Below are positions 24,952 through 31,948 of a stretch of 32,500 bases of DNA, piece after piece. The notes beneath the pieces were generated by a model. The model saw only the letters and a program-made list of their open reading frames with translations, was not told the DNA's origin and did not search any database. Made by a program: the position numbers and the translations under genes. This DNA is from Acidobacteriota bacterium. Its GTDB lineage: Bacteria; Acidobacteriota; Terriglobia; UBA7540. The first letter of the stretch is position 1. Each line of letters starts with the position of its first letter. The stretch is from assembly GCA_021817045.1 (NCBI GenBank), contig JAKAWG010000002.1, forward strand, positions 1 through 32,500, given 5' to 3'.

Positions 24952-25008
24952 CGATTATAGGCGGATTAGGGCAGGCGATAAAAGCGTTTTTATACGATAT
25001 AGGCGGAT
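24952..25008. repeat. two imperfect direct copies of CGAT(T)ATAGGCGGAT at the receptor promoter
   Basis: CGATTATAGGCGGAT (24952-24966) and CGATATAGGCGGAT (24995-25008) lie 43 bases apart, in direct orientation, in the 170-base spacer between the divergent receptor and YihY genes. The first copy contains the receptor's -10 hexamer on the minus strand. Four helical turns separate them, so they could be operator half-sites or a duplicated promoter. No regulator gene is nearby. Confidence 0.4.
24954..24959 (-). promoter_or_regulatory. -10 box (TATAAT) of the TonB-dependent receptor gene
   Basis: The minus strand reads TATAAT at 24959-24954, a perfect -10. The expected start is about 24947, which leaves a leader of about 33 bases before the ATG at 24914 with its GGGAG site. 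The -35 region is weak. This position also argues against the upstream ATG at 24944 as the translation start. Confidence 0.5.
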
Positions 25009-25085
25009 GCCCCTACACCGTTCTGCCCGTCATTTGAAGGCTGGGCAGGACATCGTTCGCGTTACACTACTCGCTGGGAACAATC

Positions 25086-26090
25086 TTGAAGAACGTTACG
25101 GAAGTAAAGAAGCTCCTGCTCGATCGTTACGCGGAGGCCAGGACCAGCCTGTGGCGGAGCGCGCGGTTGTGGTGGGAGAGCACGGAGTTTGCGCCGAGCC
25201 TCCGGTACCTTGCCACTACCGAATCGCACGTGTATGCCTTTTCTATTGCGGCCAACGCGGTCCTCGCGTTCTTCCCCTTCGTCCTGATTCTTCTCACCAT
25301 CTGCCAGAAGTTGCTGCATTGGGAGGACGCCTACAAGGGCATTCTCGCGGTGCTCTCAGCCAACTTGCCTGAAGGCGGGCCGGCGGTGCTGAAGGACTTT
25401 ACCACGCTGCTGAAGGGGCGCGGCCACGTGGAGGTGCTCTCGGTGGTGGTGATGTTCTACTCGAGCTCGGGCGTCTTCATGCCGCTCGAGGTGGCGCTCA
25501 ATCGCGTCTGGGGGATACACCGCAATCGCAGCCTGGCCCGAAATGTAGCGTTGTCGTTTGTGCTCGCGGTCGCCAGCGGACTGCTGGCACTTGTCTCGCT
25601 CGGCTTCGCCGGAGCCGTGATCGAGGCCGTGACGGTCCTCTTTGGCTGGCTGCCCTGGCATATTGTGGTGACTGTGCTGTCCCGGGTGATATTGGAAGTG
25701 TTCACCGTCCCTATGATGGTCGTGATCTATTACATGATTTACATTACTCTGCCCAATGGCAAAGTCCCGGTTCAGCGGGTGGTGCCAGCGGCAGTCGTGG
25801 CCGGCGTGCTCACCGAGCTTCTCAAATTTGCTTATTTACTGACGCTTCCCTTGCTAAACTTCGAAGCCACTTATGGCCCGTTTGCGGTGCCGGTAACGCT
25901 GCTGTTTTGGGCCTACCTGGGTTCCCTGGTTATCCTCTGGGGGGCACACCTTTCGGCGCGCGGACCTGGTCTTGCTGTTCTGGCGGGCCCGGGTGAGCCG
26001 CTGGGCGCGGGCTCGGCACGCGACTTTTTCGCCGCCGAGGAGCGGGATCAGGATTCGGGCGCGGCCGACCGCAAGCCGAATCCCACTTAA
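25086..26090 (+). CDS. YihY/BrkB-family inner-membrane protein
   Basis: A 334-residue polytopic membrane protein of the YihY/BrkB family, whose function is unsettled. About six hydrophobic helices are visible, including VYAFSIAANAVLAFFPFVLI (near 50-70), VLSVVVMFYSSSGVFMPLEV (near 117-137), NVALSFVLAVASGLLALVSL (near 153-172), VFTVPMMVVIYYMIYITLP and LLFWAYLGSLVILWGAHLSA. The MPLEVALNRVWGI segment after the third helix and the YGPFAVPVTLLFW segment are characteristic. The N-terminus is soluble and basic, and the tail is Ala/Asp-rich. The start is a TTG at 25086 preceded by GGGAA; no in-frame ATG occurs until deep in the protein. A strong hairpin follows the gene at 26110-26158. Confidence 0.9.
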   Translation: MKNVTEVKKLLLDRYAEARTSLWRSARLWWESTEFAPSLRYLATTESHVYAFSIAANAVLAFFPFVLILLTICQKLLHWEDAYKGILAVLSANLPEGGPAVLKDFTTLLKGRGHVEVLSVVVMFYSSSGVFMPLEVALNRVWGIHRNRSLARNVALSFVLAVASGLLALVSLGFAGAVIEAVTVLFGWLPWHIVVTVLSRVILEVFTVPMMVVIYYMIYITLPNGKVPVQRVVPAAVVAGVLTELLKFAYLLTLPLLNFEATYGPFAVPVTLLFWAYLGSLVILWGAHLSARGPGLAVLAGPGEPLGAGSARDFFAAEERDQDSGAADRKPNPT

Positions 26091-26109
26091 TGCTTTCCAC
26101 GAGCGGCCT

Positions 26110-26158
26110 CTAAGTCCTCAGTCGAAGGGGCGCTTTCCGCCCGAAACTGAGGACTTAG
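26110..26158 (+). terminator. long perfect hairpin between the YihY gene and the polyamine pair
   Basis: CTAAGTCCTCAGT (26110-26122) and ACTGAGGACTTAG (26146-26158) are a perfect 13-base inverted repeat. A second stem, GGGCG (26128-26132) with CGCCC (26138-26142), sits in the loop. It starts 20 bases after the YihY stop, where a terminator or transcript-end stabiliser would be, but no run of T follows, so classical intrinsic termination is doubtful. It may instead be a REP-type element or protein-binding palindrome. Confidence 0.5.
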
Positions 26159-26177
26159 TGCCGTTGCGCAATTTTCG

Positions 26178-26206
26178 TTGACACCCCTTTCGCACTCTTG
26201 TACTTT
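26178..26206 (+). promoter_or_regulatory. promoter of the arginine decarboxylase-DHS pair
   Basis: A perfect -35 TTGACA (26178-26183) is followed, after exactly 17 bases, by TACTTT (26201-26206), which keeps the key T, A and final T of the -10. The predicted start is near 26213, leaving a leader of about 88 bases to the ATG at 26301. It lies just after the hairpin at 26110-26158, so the pair is likely an independent transcription unit. Confidence 0.55.
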
Positions 26207-26300
26207 TAGGCTTACTTCCGACGAGGGCGGCGCGCGTCAAAACCCTGGTTAGCAGGTTTACGGCGAAATGAGAGACTCCGTGTCCGGGTGAAATGCGACC

Positions 26301-26855
26301 ATGTTTGTTCCCAAAAGGATGTTCCTAACCAAGGGCGTTGGAAAGCACCGCGAAAGGCTAACGAGCTTTGAGCTTGCCCTGCGTTCGGCGGGGATCGCTG
26401 CCTGCAACCTGGTGCGGGTTTCGAGTATCTTTCCACCCCGCTGCAAACTGGTTTCGAGGAGTGAGGGCGTAAAAGAACTGAGGCCCGGCCAAGTCACCTT
26501 TGTGGTGATGAGCGAAAATTCCACTCGCGAGCCGCACCGCCTGATCGCGGCTTCGGTGGGCGTCGCAATTCCCACAGACCGGAACATGTTCGGCTACCTT
26601 TCAGAACACCATTCGTTCGGGCAAACCGAGGAAGTGGCCGGAGATTACGCGGAAGAGCTCGCAGCGGAAATGCTGGCCACGACGCTTGGCGTGGAATTCG
26701 ATTCCGATCGAAGCTGGGACGAAAAGAAGGAAATTTACCGCATTTCCAACCGAATCGTCCGCACGATGAACGTTACGCAGTCTGCGGTAGGAGACAAACG
26801 CGGGCTGTGGACCACCGTCTTGGCCGCCTCGATTCTGCTCGGCGTCGAAGAGTGA
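26301..26855 (+). CDS. pdaD: pyruvoyl-dependent arginine decarboxylase
   Basis: A 184-residue proenzyme of the pyruvoyl-dependent arginine decarboxylase family, which makes agmatine from arginine. Self-cleavage would occur between Ser41 and Ser42 in [13 protein letters not shown], turning Ser42 into the pyruvoyl group on the alpha chain. Other family segments are [31 protein letters not shown], here seen as consecutive blocks at about 61-91, and [23 protein letters not shown] (about 103-125), which holds the conserved acidic residues. The length is normal. The ATG is chosen because the family's first strand ([12 protein letters not shown]) begins right there. A DHS-like gene starts 75 bases downstream on the same strand, which points to agmatine-based polyamine synthesis. 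Confidence 0.92.
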   Translation: MFVPKRMFLTKGVGKHRERLTSFELALRSAGIAACNLVRVSSIFPPRCKLVSRSEGVKELRPGQVTFVVMSENSTREPHRLIAASVGVAIPTDRNMFGYLSEHHSFGQTEEVAGDYAEELAAEMLATTLGVEFDSDRSWDEKKEIYRISNRIVRTMNVTQSAVGDKRGLWTTVLAASILLGVEE

Positions 26856-26930
26856 CGCTCCGCGGTCTTCCGAGCGGACGAGCAAACCCGCCAGTTGGCT
26901 CAACCTGACTTTTCCACAAAGGATGATGAG

Positions 26931-27968
26931 ATGCGCAAACGAGACTTTCTGAGTACGCCTACCCGGCCTCTTTCCATCGACCAGCAAAAGACCGTGGGCG
27001 CCTTGCTCGAAAAGATGGAAGGCGTTTCGTTCCAGGGGCGGAGCCTGGGAATCGCCTACAAAATTTGGAAGGCGATGCTGAAGGATCGCGTGATGATCAT
27101 GATGGGCATGTCCGGGGCTATGGTCCCAGCCGGGATGAGACGATTGGTAGTCTTTCTCATACAAAACCGGCTGATCGACGCTCTGGTTTCGACCGGCGCT
27201 AACTTTTTTCACGACATTCACGAAACGCTTGGCGAGCGGCATTATCAGTGCTCGCCCAACATTGACGACGTCGCGCTCCAAAAGGCTCTGATCGACCGGA
27301 TGTACGACACGCTTGCCGACGAAGAGCGGTTTCGGCGGCATGACGCCTTCATCGGCCAATTCGCGGCCGGGCTTGACCAGTCCCGGCCTTACACCACGAG
27401 AGAGTTTCTGAACCTGCTAGGCAAGGAACTTGCCAAGCGCGCCCGGGAGGACGGCATCGTCAGTGCCGCCGCCAAGGCGAACATCCCGCTGTATTGTCCA
27501 GCCATCGGCGATTCGTCCATCGGTATCGGAATCGCTGAGAACCGGCATATCGGGCGTAATCGCCTGACCTTCGACGTGGTCGGAGACGTGCTCGAAACGG
27601 CGCGGCTTGCGGCCGACTCGCCCGCTAGCTCGGTGATTTACTTCGGCGGTGGAACGCCCAAGAATTTCGTCAACCAGACAGAAGTGACGGCCACCTTCAT
27701 CCGCAACCGCCATAACGGTCACAAATACGCTCTCCAGATCATCACCGACGCCGCGCACTGGGGCGGACTTTCCGGCTGCACCTTCGAGGAGGCACAAAGC
27801 TGGGGAAAGATTGCGCACGACGCCAAAATGGTGACGGTCCATTGCGATTCGACTATCGCCATGCCGATGCTCGTGACTGGCCTTTCTGAGCAAAAGGACC
27901 TCATCCGTAAGCGAAGAAAGCCTCTATTCGAGATGGACCGCGAGCTGAAATTCCGGTTCCCACGCTAG
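26931..27968 (+). CDS. deoxyhypusine-synthase-like enzyme (bacterial type, probable polyamine function)
   Basis: A 345-residue NAD-dependent enzyme of the deoxyhypusine synthase fold. Bacteria lack eIF5A, so it should act on small polyamines instead; homospermidine synthases of plants arose from the same family. The catalytic Lys293 is present in EEAQSWGKIAHDAK, with Trp291 and Glu287 conserved, and the NAD segment YFGGGTPKNFVNQ is clear. By alignment from memory to human DHS, the spermidine-binding Asp243 is Ile199 (PAIGDSSIGIGI), Asp316 is Leu280 (HWGGLSGC) and His288 is Asn245, so canonical spermidine binding is unlikely. The ATG at 26931 has AAAGG eight bases upstream; the TTG at 26895 extends the frame but has no such site. 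It follows the arginine decarboxylase, so agmatine or a product of it is a likely substrate. Confidence 0.88.
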   Translation: MRKRDFLSTPTRPLSIDQQKTVGALLEKMEGVSFQGRSLGIAYKIWKAMLKDRVMIMMGMSGAMVPAGMRRLVVFLIQNRLIDALVSTGANFFHDIHETLGERHYQCSPNIDDVALQKALIDRMYDTLADEERFRRHDAFIGQFAAGLDQSRPYTTREFLNLLGKELAKRAREDGIVSAAAKANIPLYCPAIGDSSIGIGIAENRHIGRNRLTFDVVGDVLETARLAADSPASSVIYFGGGTPKNFVNQTEVTATFIRNRHNGHKYALQIITDAAHWGGLSGCTFEEAQSWGKIAHDAKMVTVHCDSTIAMPMLVTGLSEQKDLIRKRRKPLFEMDRELKFRFPR

Positions 27969-28250
27969 CCTCGAACCGCCGCCTGCCCCTGTCCGAAAGC
28001 TTCGAGCTGTACCGCGTCAACAGTGTGTAACGCGGGGCCTTGGCCTTTCGCTTCAAACTGTGCTTCTTCACTATGGTCCAAGCGAACCGGTTACAGGTTC
28101 TCGTCAGCAATGCATGAAAGGATAAGATCCCATGCTTTTGACGTTCTGCCATGACGCAAGGGGAAAGACACCAATCCATTGCGTTGGGCACGGACCAGCC
28201 CTGGTGATATATGCAGCGCTGGTTTCTTGCCTGGCCCGGAGAAAAACAAC

Positions 28251-28370
28251 GATGAGGAGCACCCTAACCTCGTAAGCCCGAAGATGACACCTCTTACAGT
28301 GGGTAGGAGCGGATTTGATTACTCCTTTCCCGCCCGCTCGCTGACCGTGATCACCCTGAAGCCCGAATGA
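28251..28370 (+). pseudogene. orphan C-terminal tail of a glycoside hydrolase (arabinofuranosidase-like)
   Basis: The frame ending at TGA 28368-28370 reads HPNLVSPKMTPLTVGR followed by SGFDYSFPARSLTVITLKPE. This is the pattern of the last beta-strand of GH51-type alpha-L-arabinofuranosidases and related clan members, where F.Y.FPA.SLTVL.L is the usual ending. Nothing upstream in any frame between 27969 and 28250 carries the catalytic domain, so only the tail survives. The rest of the 560-base spacer from 27969 to 28529 shows no other feature I can support. Assignment is by motif memory and the fragment is short. Confidence 0.45.
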
Positions 28371-28529
28371 TGGCTCAGATGATGTCGGCTGCGACCGGAT
28401 GCGCCAAATGAGCCGATGGCCTTCTCACGGAGGCCGCCGGCAGACGGAATGAATCGAATCTGTGAAGCACGATCAGGGGCCATAAATGATTGGGCCGCGC
28501 GGGTTCAAAGAAAGCAGAGAGGAGACCCT

Positions 28530-30275
28530 ATGGACCGGCGCAAATTCCTGAGCGTGAGTTCCACCGGCATTGCGGGCGCGACGATTGCGGGATCGAGCGG
28601 CGCTGAGGGCAAAGAAAAACCGGGGGCGCCCTCGCCGGACAACGATCCCGCCTCGCCGCTCCAGGCCGAGCTGCGATTCATCGAGGAGAAGACGGGCCAG
28701 AATCCCTTCCGCTTCTCGCGAACATCCGAAAGGCCACCCAACATATTTCTCATCACCATGGACATGGTGAGTCCAGACTTCTACCAACCGTCTCGTCCGC
28801 TCTCGCAAAAGCTGCACCTGCCTACTCTGCGCGGGCTGATGAACGACGGCATCTTCTTTCGAAACGCTTTTTGCACCGTTCCCCTCTGCTCCCCATCCCG
28901 AGCGTCTTACTTAACCGGGCGGTATGCCTACGTGCTGGGCAATGGGGAGCGAGCTCTTGACGGCCTCGACACCGAACTGCGGCCCAACGACGTCATTTTT
29001 CCTGAGTACCTGAAGGCCACCGGCTACGTCACCAAGCAATGCGGCAAGTGCCACGTAGGTACAAAGAAGTTCATCGACGCCTTCGGGGAGAACGACAATC
29101 CCTGGAACCGTTGGTCGCCGCCGATCTACGACGACGATATCTATCTGGAGTACGAACGGCAACTGAGGGTCAAGTATCAGAGATATTCCAGAGAGATCGT
29201 GCTTCTGCAGCGCGACCGCAAGACGCCGGGGAACTCCGTGGGAGGTTGGATCGTTCAGGCGGACGGGAAGCCGTTTCCGTTCGAAGCGCAATATAGCCAT
29301 TATCTGGTGCACCGCGCAATCGACAAGCTGGAGGACGCCTTGACCAGCCCTTCCACGCGCGGGCGACCAATCTATTTGCAGCTCGATATCTTTGATCCGC
29401 ACCAGCCGTTGAGCGTGCCGGAGGGGTTTGAGGAACGAGAAAAAGAACTGCGAGCCGTGATGACCCTGCCGGAAACTTATCAGAAAGTCCGGGCTCGCGA
29501 TTGGAAGCCGTTTCCCGACCAACCCAAGATCTATGATGTCTATCGCGAAGACTGGGGACTATACAATCCCAACTCACTGCTCGATTATCGGGTGGGCTAC
29601 GTGTTGCAAATGGAAGTCGTCGATCGTGCCCTTGGCCTGTTGATCCGGACTCTCAAAGAAAAGGGCCTCTACGACGATGCCCTAATTGTAGTCATGAGCG
29701 ATCACGGAGAGATGAACGGACGATGGGCTATTATCGATAAGGGCGTTTACCTTTACCCTGACGTTTTGCGCACGCCCCTTGTCGTCAAGATGCCGGTCTC
29801 AATGAGAATCAAAGCGCACACGGTTGACGCTCCCGTTTCATTGCTCGATGTTGCACCAACCCTATTGTCCGTCACCGGAATTGAACCGGACGCGCGGATG
29901 GACGGCCAGTCCCTGCTCCCTTACCTTCAGGGAACCGCAACGCCTGCGGATCGTGATCTGATATTCTCCTGCGGGTGGCATGTAGGAGTGAATTTTGCGT
30001 GTGGCATTCAGCGTTGGGACCGGAATGGCGGCCACCACCTGTACTCCTATAACGTCTCCTCCAAGATCGATGAACTGTACGACTTGAATGCCGTGGAAGC
30101 AGAAAATCTCGCGCAAGAACCGGAATACGCCCGCCTGCGAAAAGAGATGATCGACCGACTGGGCGCGCTGCTCCAATCCGACCCTCGATGGCTCGGTTAT
30201 TGGTCTCCCTACCGCATCGATGAGTTTTTTGAGTTGCCTAAGATTGCGGGAGATATGCAACTCCTGCCGCGGTGA
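28530..30275 (+). CDS. Tat-exported sulfatase, Cys-type (formylglycine)
   Basis: A 581-residue sulfatase that would remove sulfate esters, probably from a polysaccharide, outside the cytoplasm. The N-terminus MDRRKFLSVSSTGIAGATIAG is a twin-arginine signal. The active-site motif CSPSRASYLTG has Cys120 as the residue to be converted to formylglycine. Metal and sulfate-binding residues are seen in DIFDPHQP (286-292) and SDHGE (390-394). In the first metal motif only one Asp is present (LITMDMVSPD, Asp78), where many sulfatases have two. The ATG at 28530 has GAGGAG seven bases upstream and begins the Tat signal; a 38-codon upstream extension of the frame is not needed. The required maturase is probably the gene at 31949-32500. 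A glycoside hydrolase relic lies just upstream. Confidence 0.93.
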   Translation: MDRRKFLSVSSTGIAGATIAGSSGAEGKEKPGAPSPDNDPASPLQAELRFIEEKTGQNPFRFSRTSERPPNIFLITMDMVSPDFYQPSRPLSQKLHLPTLRGLMNDGIFFRNAFCTVPLCSPSRASYLTGRYAYVLGNGERALDGLDTELRPNDVIFPEYLKATGYVTKQCGKCHVGTKKFIDAFGENDNPWNRWSPPIYDDDIYLEYERQLRVKYQRYSREIVLLQRDRKTPGNSVGGWIVQADGKPFPFEAQYSHYLVHRAIDKLEDALTSPSTRGRPIYLQLDIFDPHQPLSVPEGFEEREKELRAVMTLPETYQKVRARDWKPFPDQPKIYDVYREDWGLYNPNSLLDYRVGYVLQMEVVDRALGLLIRTLKEKGLYDDALIVVMSDHGEMNGRWAIIDKGVYLYPDVLRTPLVVKMPVSMRIKAHTVDAPVSLLDVAPTLLSVTGIEPDARMDGQSLLPYLQGTATPADRDLIFSCGWHVGVNFACGIQRWDRNGGHHLYSYNVSSKIDELYDLNAVEAENLAQEPEYARLRKEMIDRLGALLQSDPRWLGYWSPYRIDEFFELPKIAGDMQLLPR

Positions 30276-30319
30276 GGTCGCGTTGGCGGCGAAAAATTGA
30301 CGCGGCTGTGGGAGATGGA

Positions 30320-30946
30320 CTACTCGTCGAGCCTGGCCGGCCGGATTTGTGGCCGGCGGCGGTGACATGTGAACACGAAGGCGGGGGGAAGGTTGCGCCA
30401 GATGACTCTCAATTGAACCGAATCGAAATACCGGCGCAGCAGTGGCTGGAGGCGAAGCCGGCGCAGCCGGCCGTTCTCGAACTGCAGGCCGTGGATGTAC
30501 TGATACTGGGTCAGCACCGACTTCTCGTGGAGAAAGGGCACGAGTCGTCTGAAAAGCGCGTGGCGGCGGGGCTCCGGGATGAATCCCAACCCAAGCGACG
30601 ACGCGACCGCGTCTACTCGGTTGCAGCCGCGCCGACAGAGCTCGCGGTCCACATTTTCGACACTCGAATGAATCACCACTAGGCGCGGATCGGAAAACGT
30701 GCTCTTGAGGTGGGTAACGAAGCGGGGGTTGACCTCAAAAACGAGGAGCCTGGCGGAGGGCGACAATTCGTCGAGCAGCGCCCGGGTGATGGCGCCCGTC
30801 CCCGCGCCAAATTCAACCGCCACGCGAGCCCTCGCCAGCGGCAGGGGTTCTGACATGGCGGAGGCCAGGTGCTTCGAGCCGGGCGAAATGGCAGCCGTCG
30901 TGTGGAAATCTGCCAATGCCTCAACAGCGAATACTCTCAGGCTCAT
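30320..30946 (-). CDS. class I SAM methyltransferase, phospholipid N-methyltransferase-like
   Basis: A 208-residue SAM-dependent methyltransferase. The SAM loop VAVEFGAGTGAITRALLDEL (about residues 41-60) is preceded by FHTTAAISPGSKHLASAM, the N-terminal segment seen in PmtA-type phosphatidylethanolamine N-methyltransferases and the KsgA group. An acidic motif II (LLVFEVNPRFVTHL) and a SSLGLGFIPEPRRHALFRRLVPFL block follow. The ATG at 30946 has GGAGG nine bases upstream; a longer frame begins at 31027 but lacks a site. It converges with the sulfatase (45 bases apart). Substrate could be a membrane lipid or other small acceptor. The 300-base spacer to the right (30947-31246) shows no supported gene. 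Confidence 0.82.
   Translation of the reverse strand: MSLRVFAVEALADFHTTAAISPGSKHLASAMSEPLPLARARVAVEFGAGTGAITRALLDELSPSARLLVFEVNPRFVTHLKSTFSDPRLVVIHSSVENVDRELCRRGCNRVDAVASSLGLGFIPEPRRHALFRRLVPFLHEKSVLTQYQYIHGLQFENGRLRRLRLQPLLRRYFDSVQLRVIWRNLPPAFVFTCHRRRPQIRPARLDE
30336..30357. other. strong GC hairpin in the convergent sulfatase/methyltransferase junction
   Basis: GCCGGCC (30336-30342) and GGCCGGC (30351-30357) are perfect inverted repeats with an eight-base loop. It lies inside the last codons of the methyltransferase, 60 bases beyond the sulfatase stop. No T-run follows on either strand, so it may slow or protect transcripts rather than terminate them. Confidence 0.3.
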
Positions 30947-31246
30947 CCGCCAGCACCTCCGCGCAAGGAACCGCACTGATCCGCCCGGATCTCCAGTCGC
31001 CTTGAACGCCCTTCTGACAGCATACACCCGCTCACCTTGCGCCCGTCCAGTTCGTTACAAATCTGATTTCCAGTTGGATCCGGTTCGGTGGCGTACATAG
31101 CCTCAAAGGTAGAGCGCGGCATCCGCACCGCCGGCCGCAACCACGTGCACTATTTGTGCTCGCCCTCGGCACGGATACCGCCTAATGTGACGCCGTTCGG
31201 GCTTGGTTTGGTCACCGCTTGCGGCTGGATCGATTTTCGGGAACGT

Positions 31247-31789
31247 CTAGTCCGTAGCGGCAAGTGCAGGGCGGGAGGTCTCGCTGGCTTCCACGGATGC
31301 CGGAAATGCGCCCTCATTCAGCACAAGGGAGACAGAAGCGCGGATTTTCCACGGGCGCGTGCGCGCCAGCGTGAAGGTCAGCCGACGTCCAGCGCGTGCG
31401 CTGACGGCGGAGAACTGGGCAAGTTCGCCCGGCAGCGTAATCTCCAGTTTGGAGCTTCTTGCCGACTTTCGGTTCTGGCTCTTATAACTCTGTCGCCGGA
31501 AGTAACACCAGATTTCCCGTGCAAGCTTCTCCGTTTCCCATCGGTCGTGAGCGGCGCATGGTTCAAAGCAGCGAAATAACACGTCTTCTATCCAATCATA
31601 GGTTTCAACCTCCGCTCCAGCCCTGACGAGGCTTTCGCGGAACGATTTCGAATATCTGCCGTGTTTCATGGCGTTCAGCACGATGTGCCCTTTCCCGCGA
31701 TCCGTGCGCGGGCCGGTGGATTTTTGCGCATTCGCGCGGCAAGCGGCCAAAAAGGCTGGTGTCAGACGGGGTGATTTGCGAAGCGACAT
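31247..31789 (-). CDS. short protein with an N-terminal STGPRT..GK..N..KHG motif, unknown function
   Basis: A 180-residue basic protein without signal peptide. Its N-terminal third contains ANAQKSTGPRTDRGKGHIVL followed by NAMKHGRYS, a motif I recall from many short uncharacterised bacterial proteins, common in Acidobacteriota. The central part has conserved-looking aromatic/charged helices (YDWIEDVLFRCFEP, RWETEKLAREIWCYFRRQ), and the C-terminal third varies. The motif is rich in Lys and Arg and could bind nucleic acid, but that is only a guess. The ATG at 31789 has AAGGAG six bases upstream, which decides it over the frame's earlier start at 31861. Four 9-base tandem repeats lie about 90 bases upstream. 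Confidence 0.65.
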   Translation of the reverse strand: MSLRKSPRLTPAFLAACRANAQKSTGPRTDRGKGHIVLNAMKHGRYSKSFRESLVRAGAEVETYDWIEDVLFRCFEPCAAHDRWETEKLAREIWCYFRRQSYKSQNRKSARSSKLEITLPGELAQFSAVSARAGRRLTFTLARTRPWKIRASVSLVLNEGAFPASVEASETSRPALAATD

Positions 31790-31877
31790 CCCATGCTCCT
31801 TTAGCTGAGGGAAATTGAGGGCAAAAATGGCGGAGTCACCTTCGTTACGCCATCGGGTCAACTAATACCAGAATGCG

Positions 31878-31913
31878 GTGAGACAGTGGAGACGGATGAG
31901 ACAAGTGAGACAG
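31878..31913. repeat. four tandem 9-base units (GTGAGACAG-like)
   Basis: The sequence reads GTGAGACAG, TGGAGACGG, ATGAGACAA, GTGAGACAG in unbroken 9-base phase, all sharing a GAGAC core, and ends in a run of seven T from 31914. It lies between the minus-strand maturase gene and the short STGPRT gene. It could be an iteron-like protein-binding array or simple replication slippage; no replication gene is near. Confidence 0.6.
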
Positions 31914-31948
31914 TTTTTTTCGGGCGAGCACGCACCGTTGCCGCAGGT

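Noticed and set aside
26895..26930. TTG start for the DHS-like enzyme
   Set aside because: The ATG at 26931 has AAAGG at the right distance and removes only a polar stretch.
28416..28529. N-terminal extension of the sulfatase frame
   Set aside because: The ATG at 28530 has a strong ribosome site and begins a perfect Tat signal; the extension would bury that signal.
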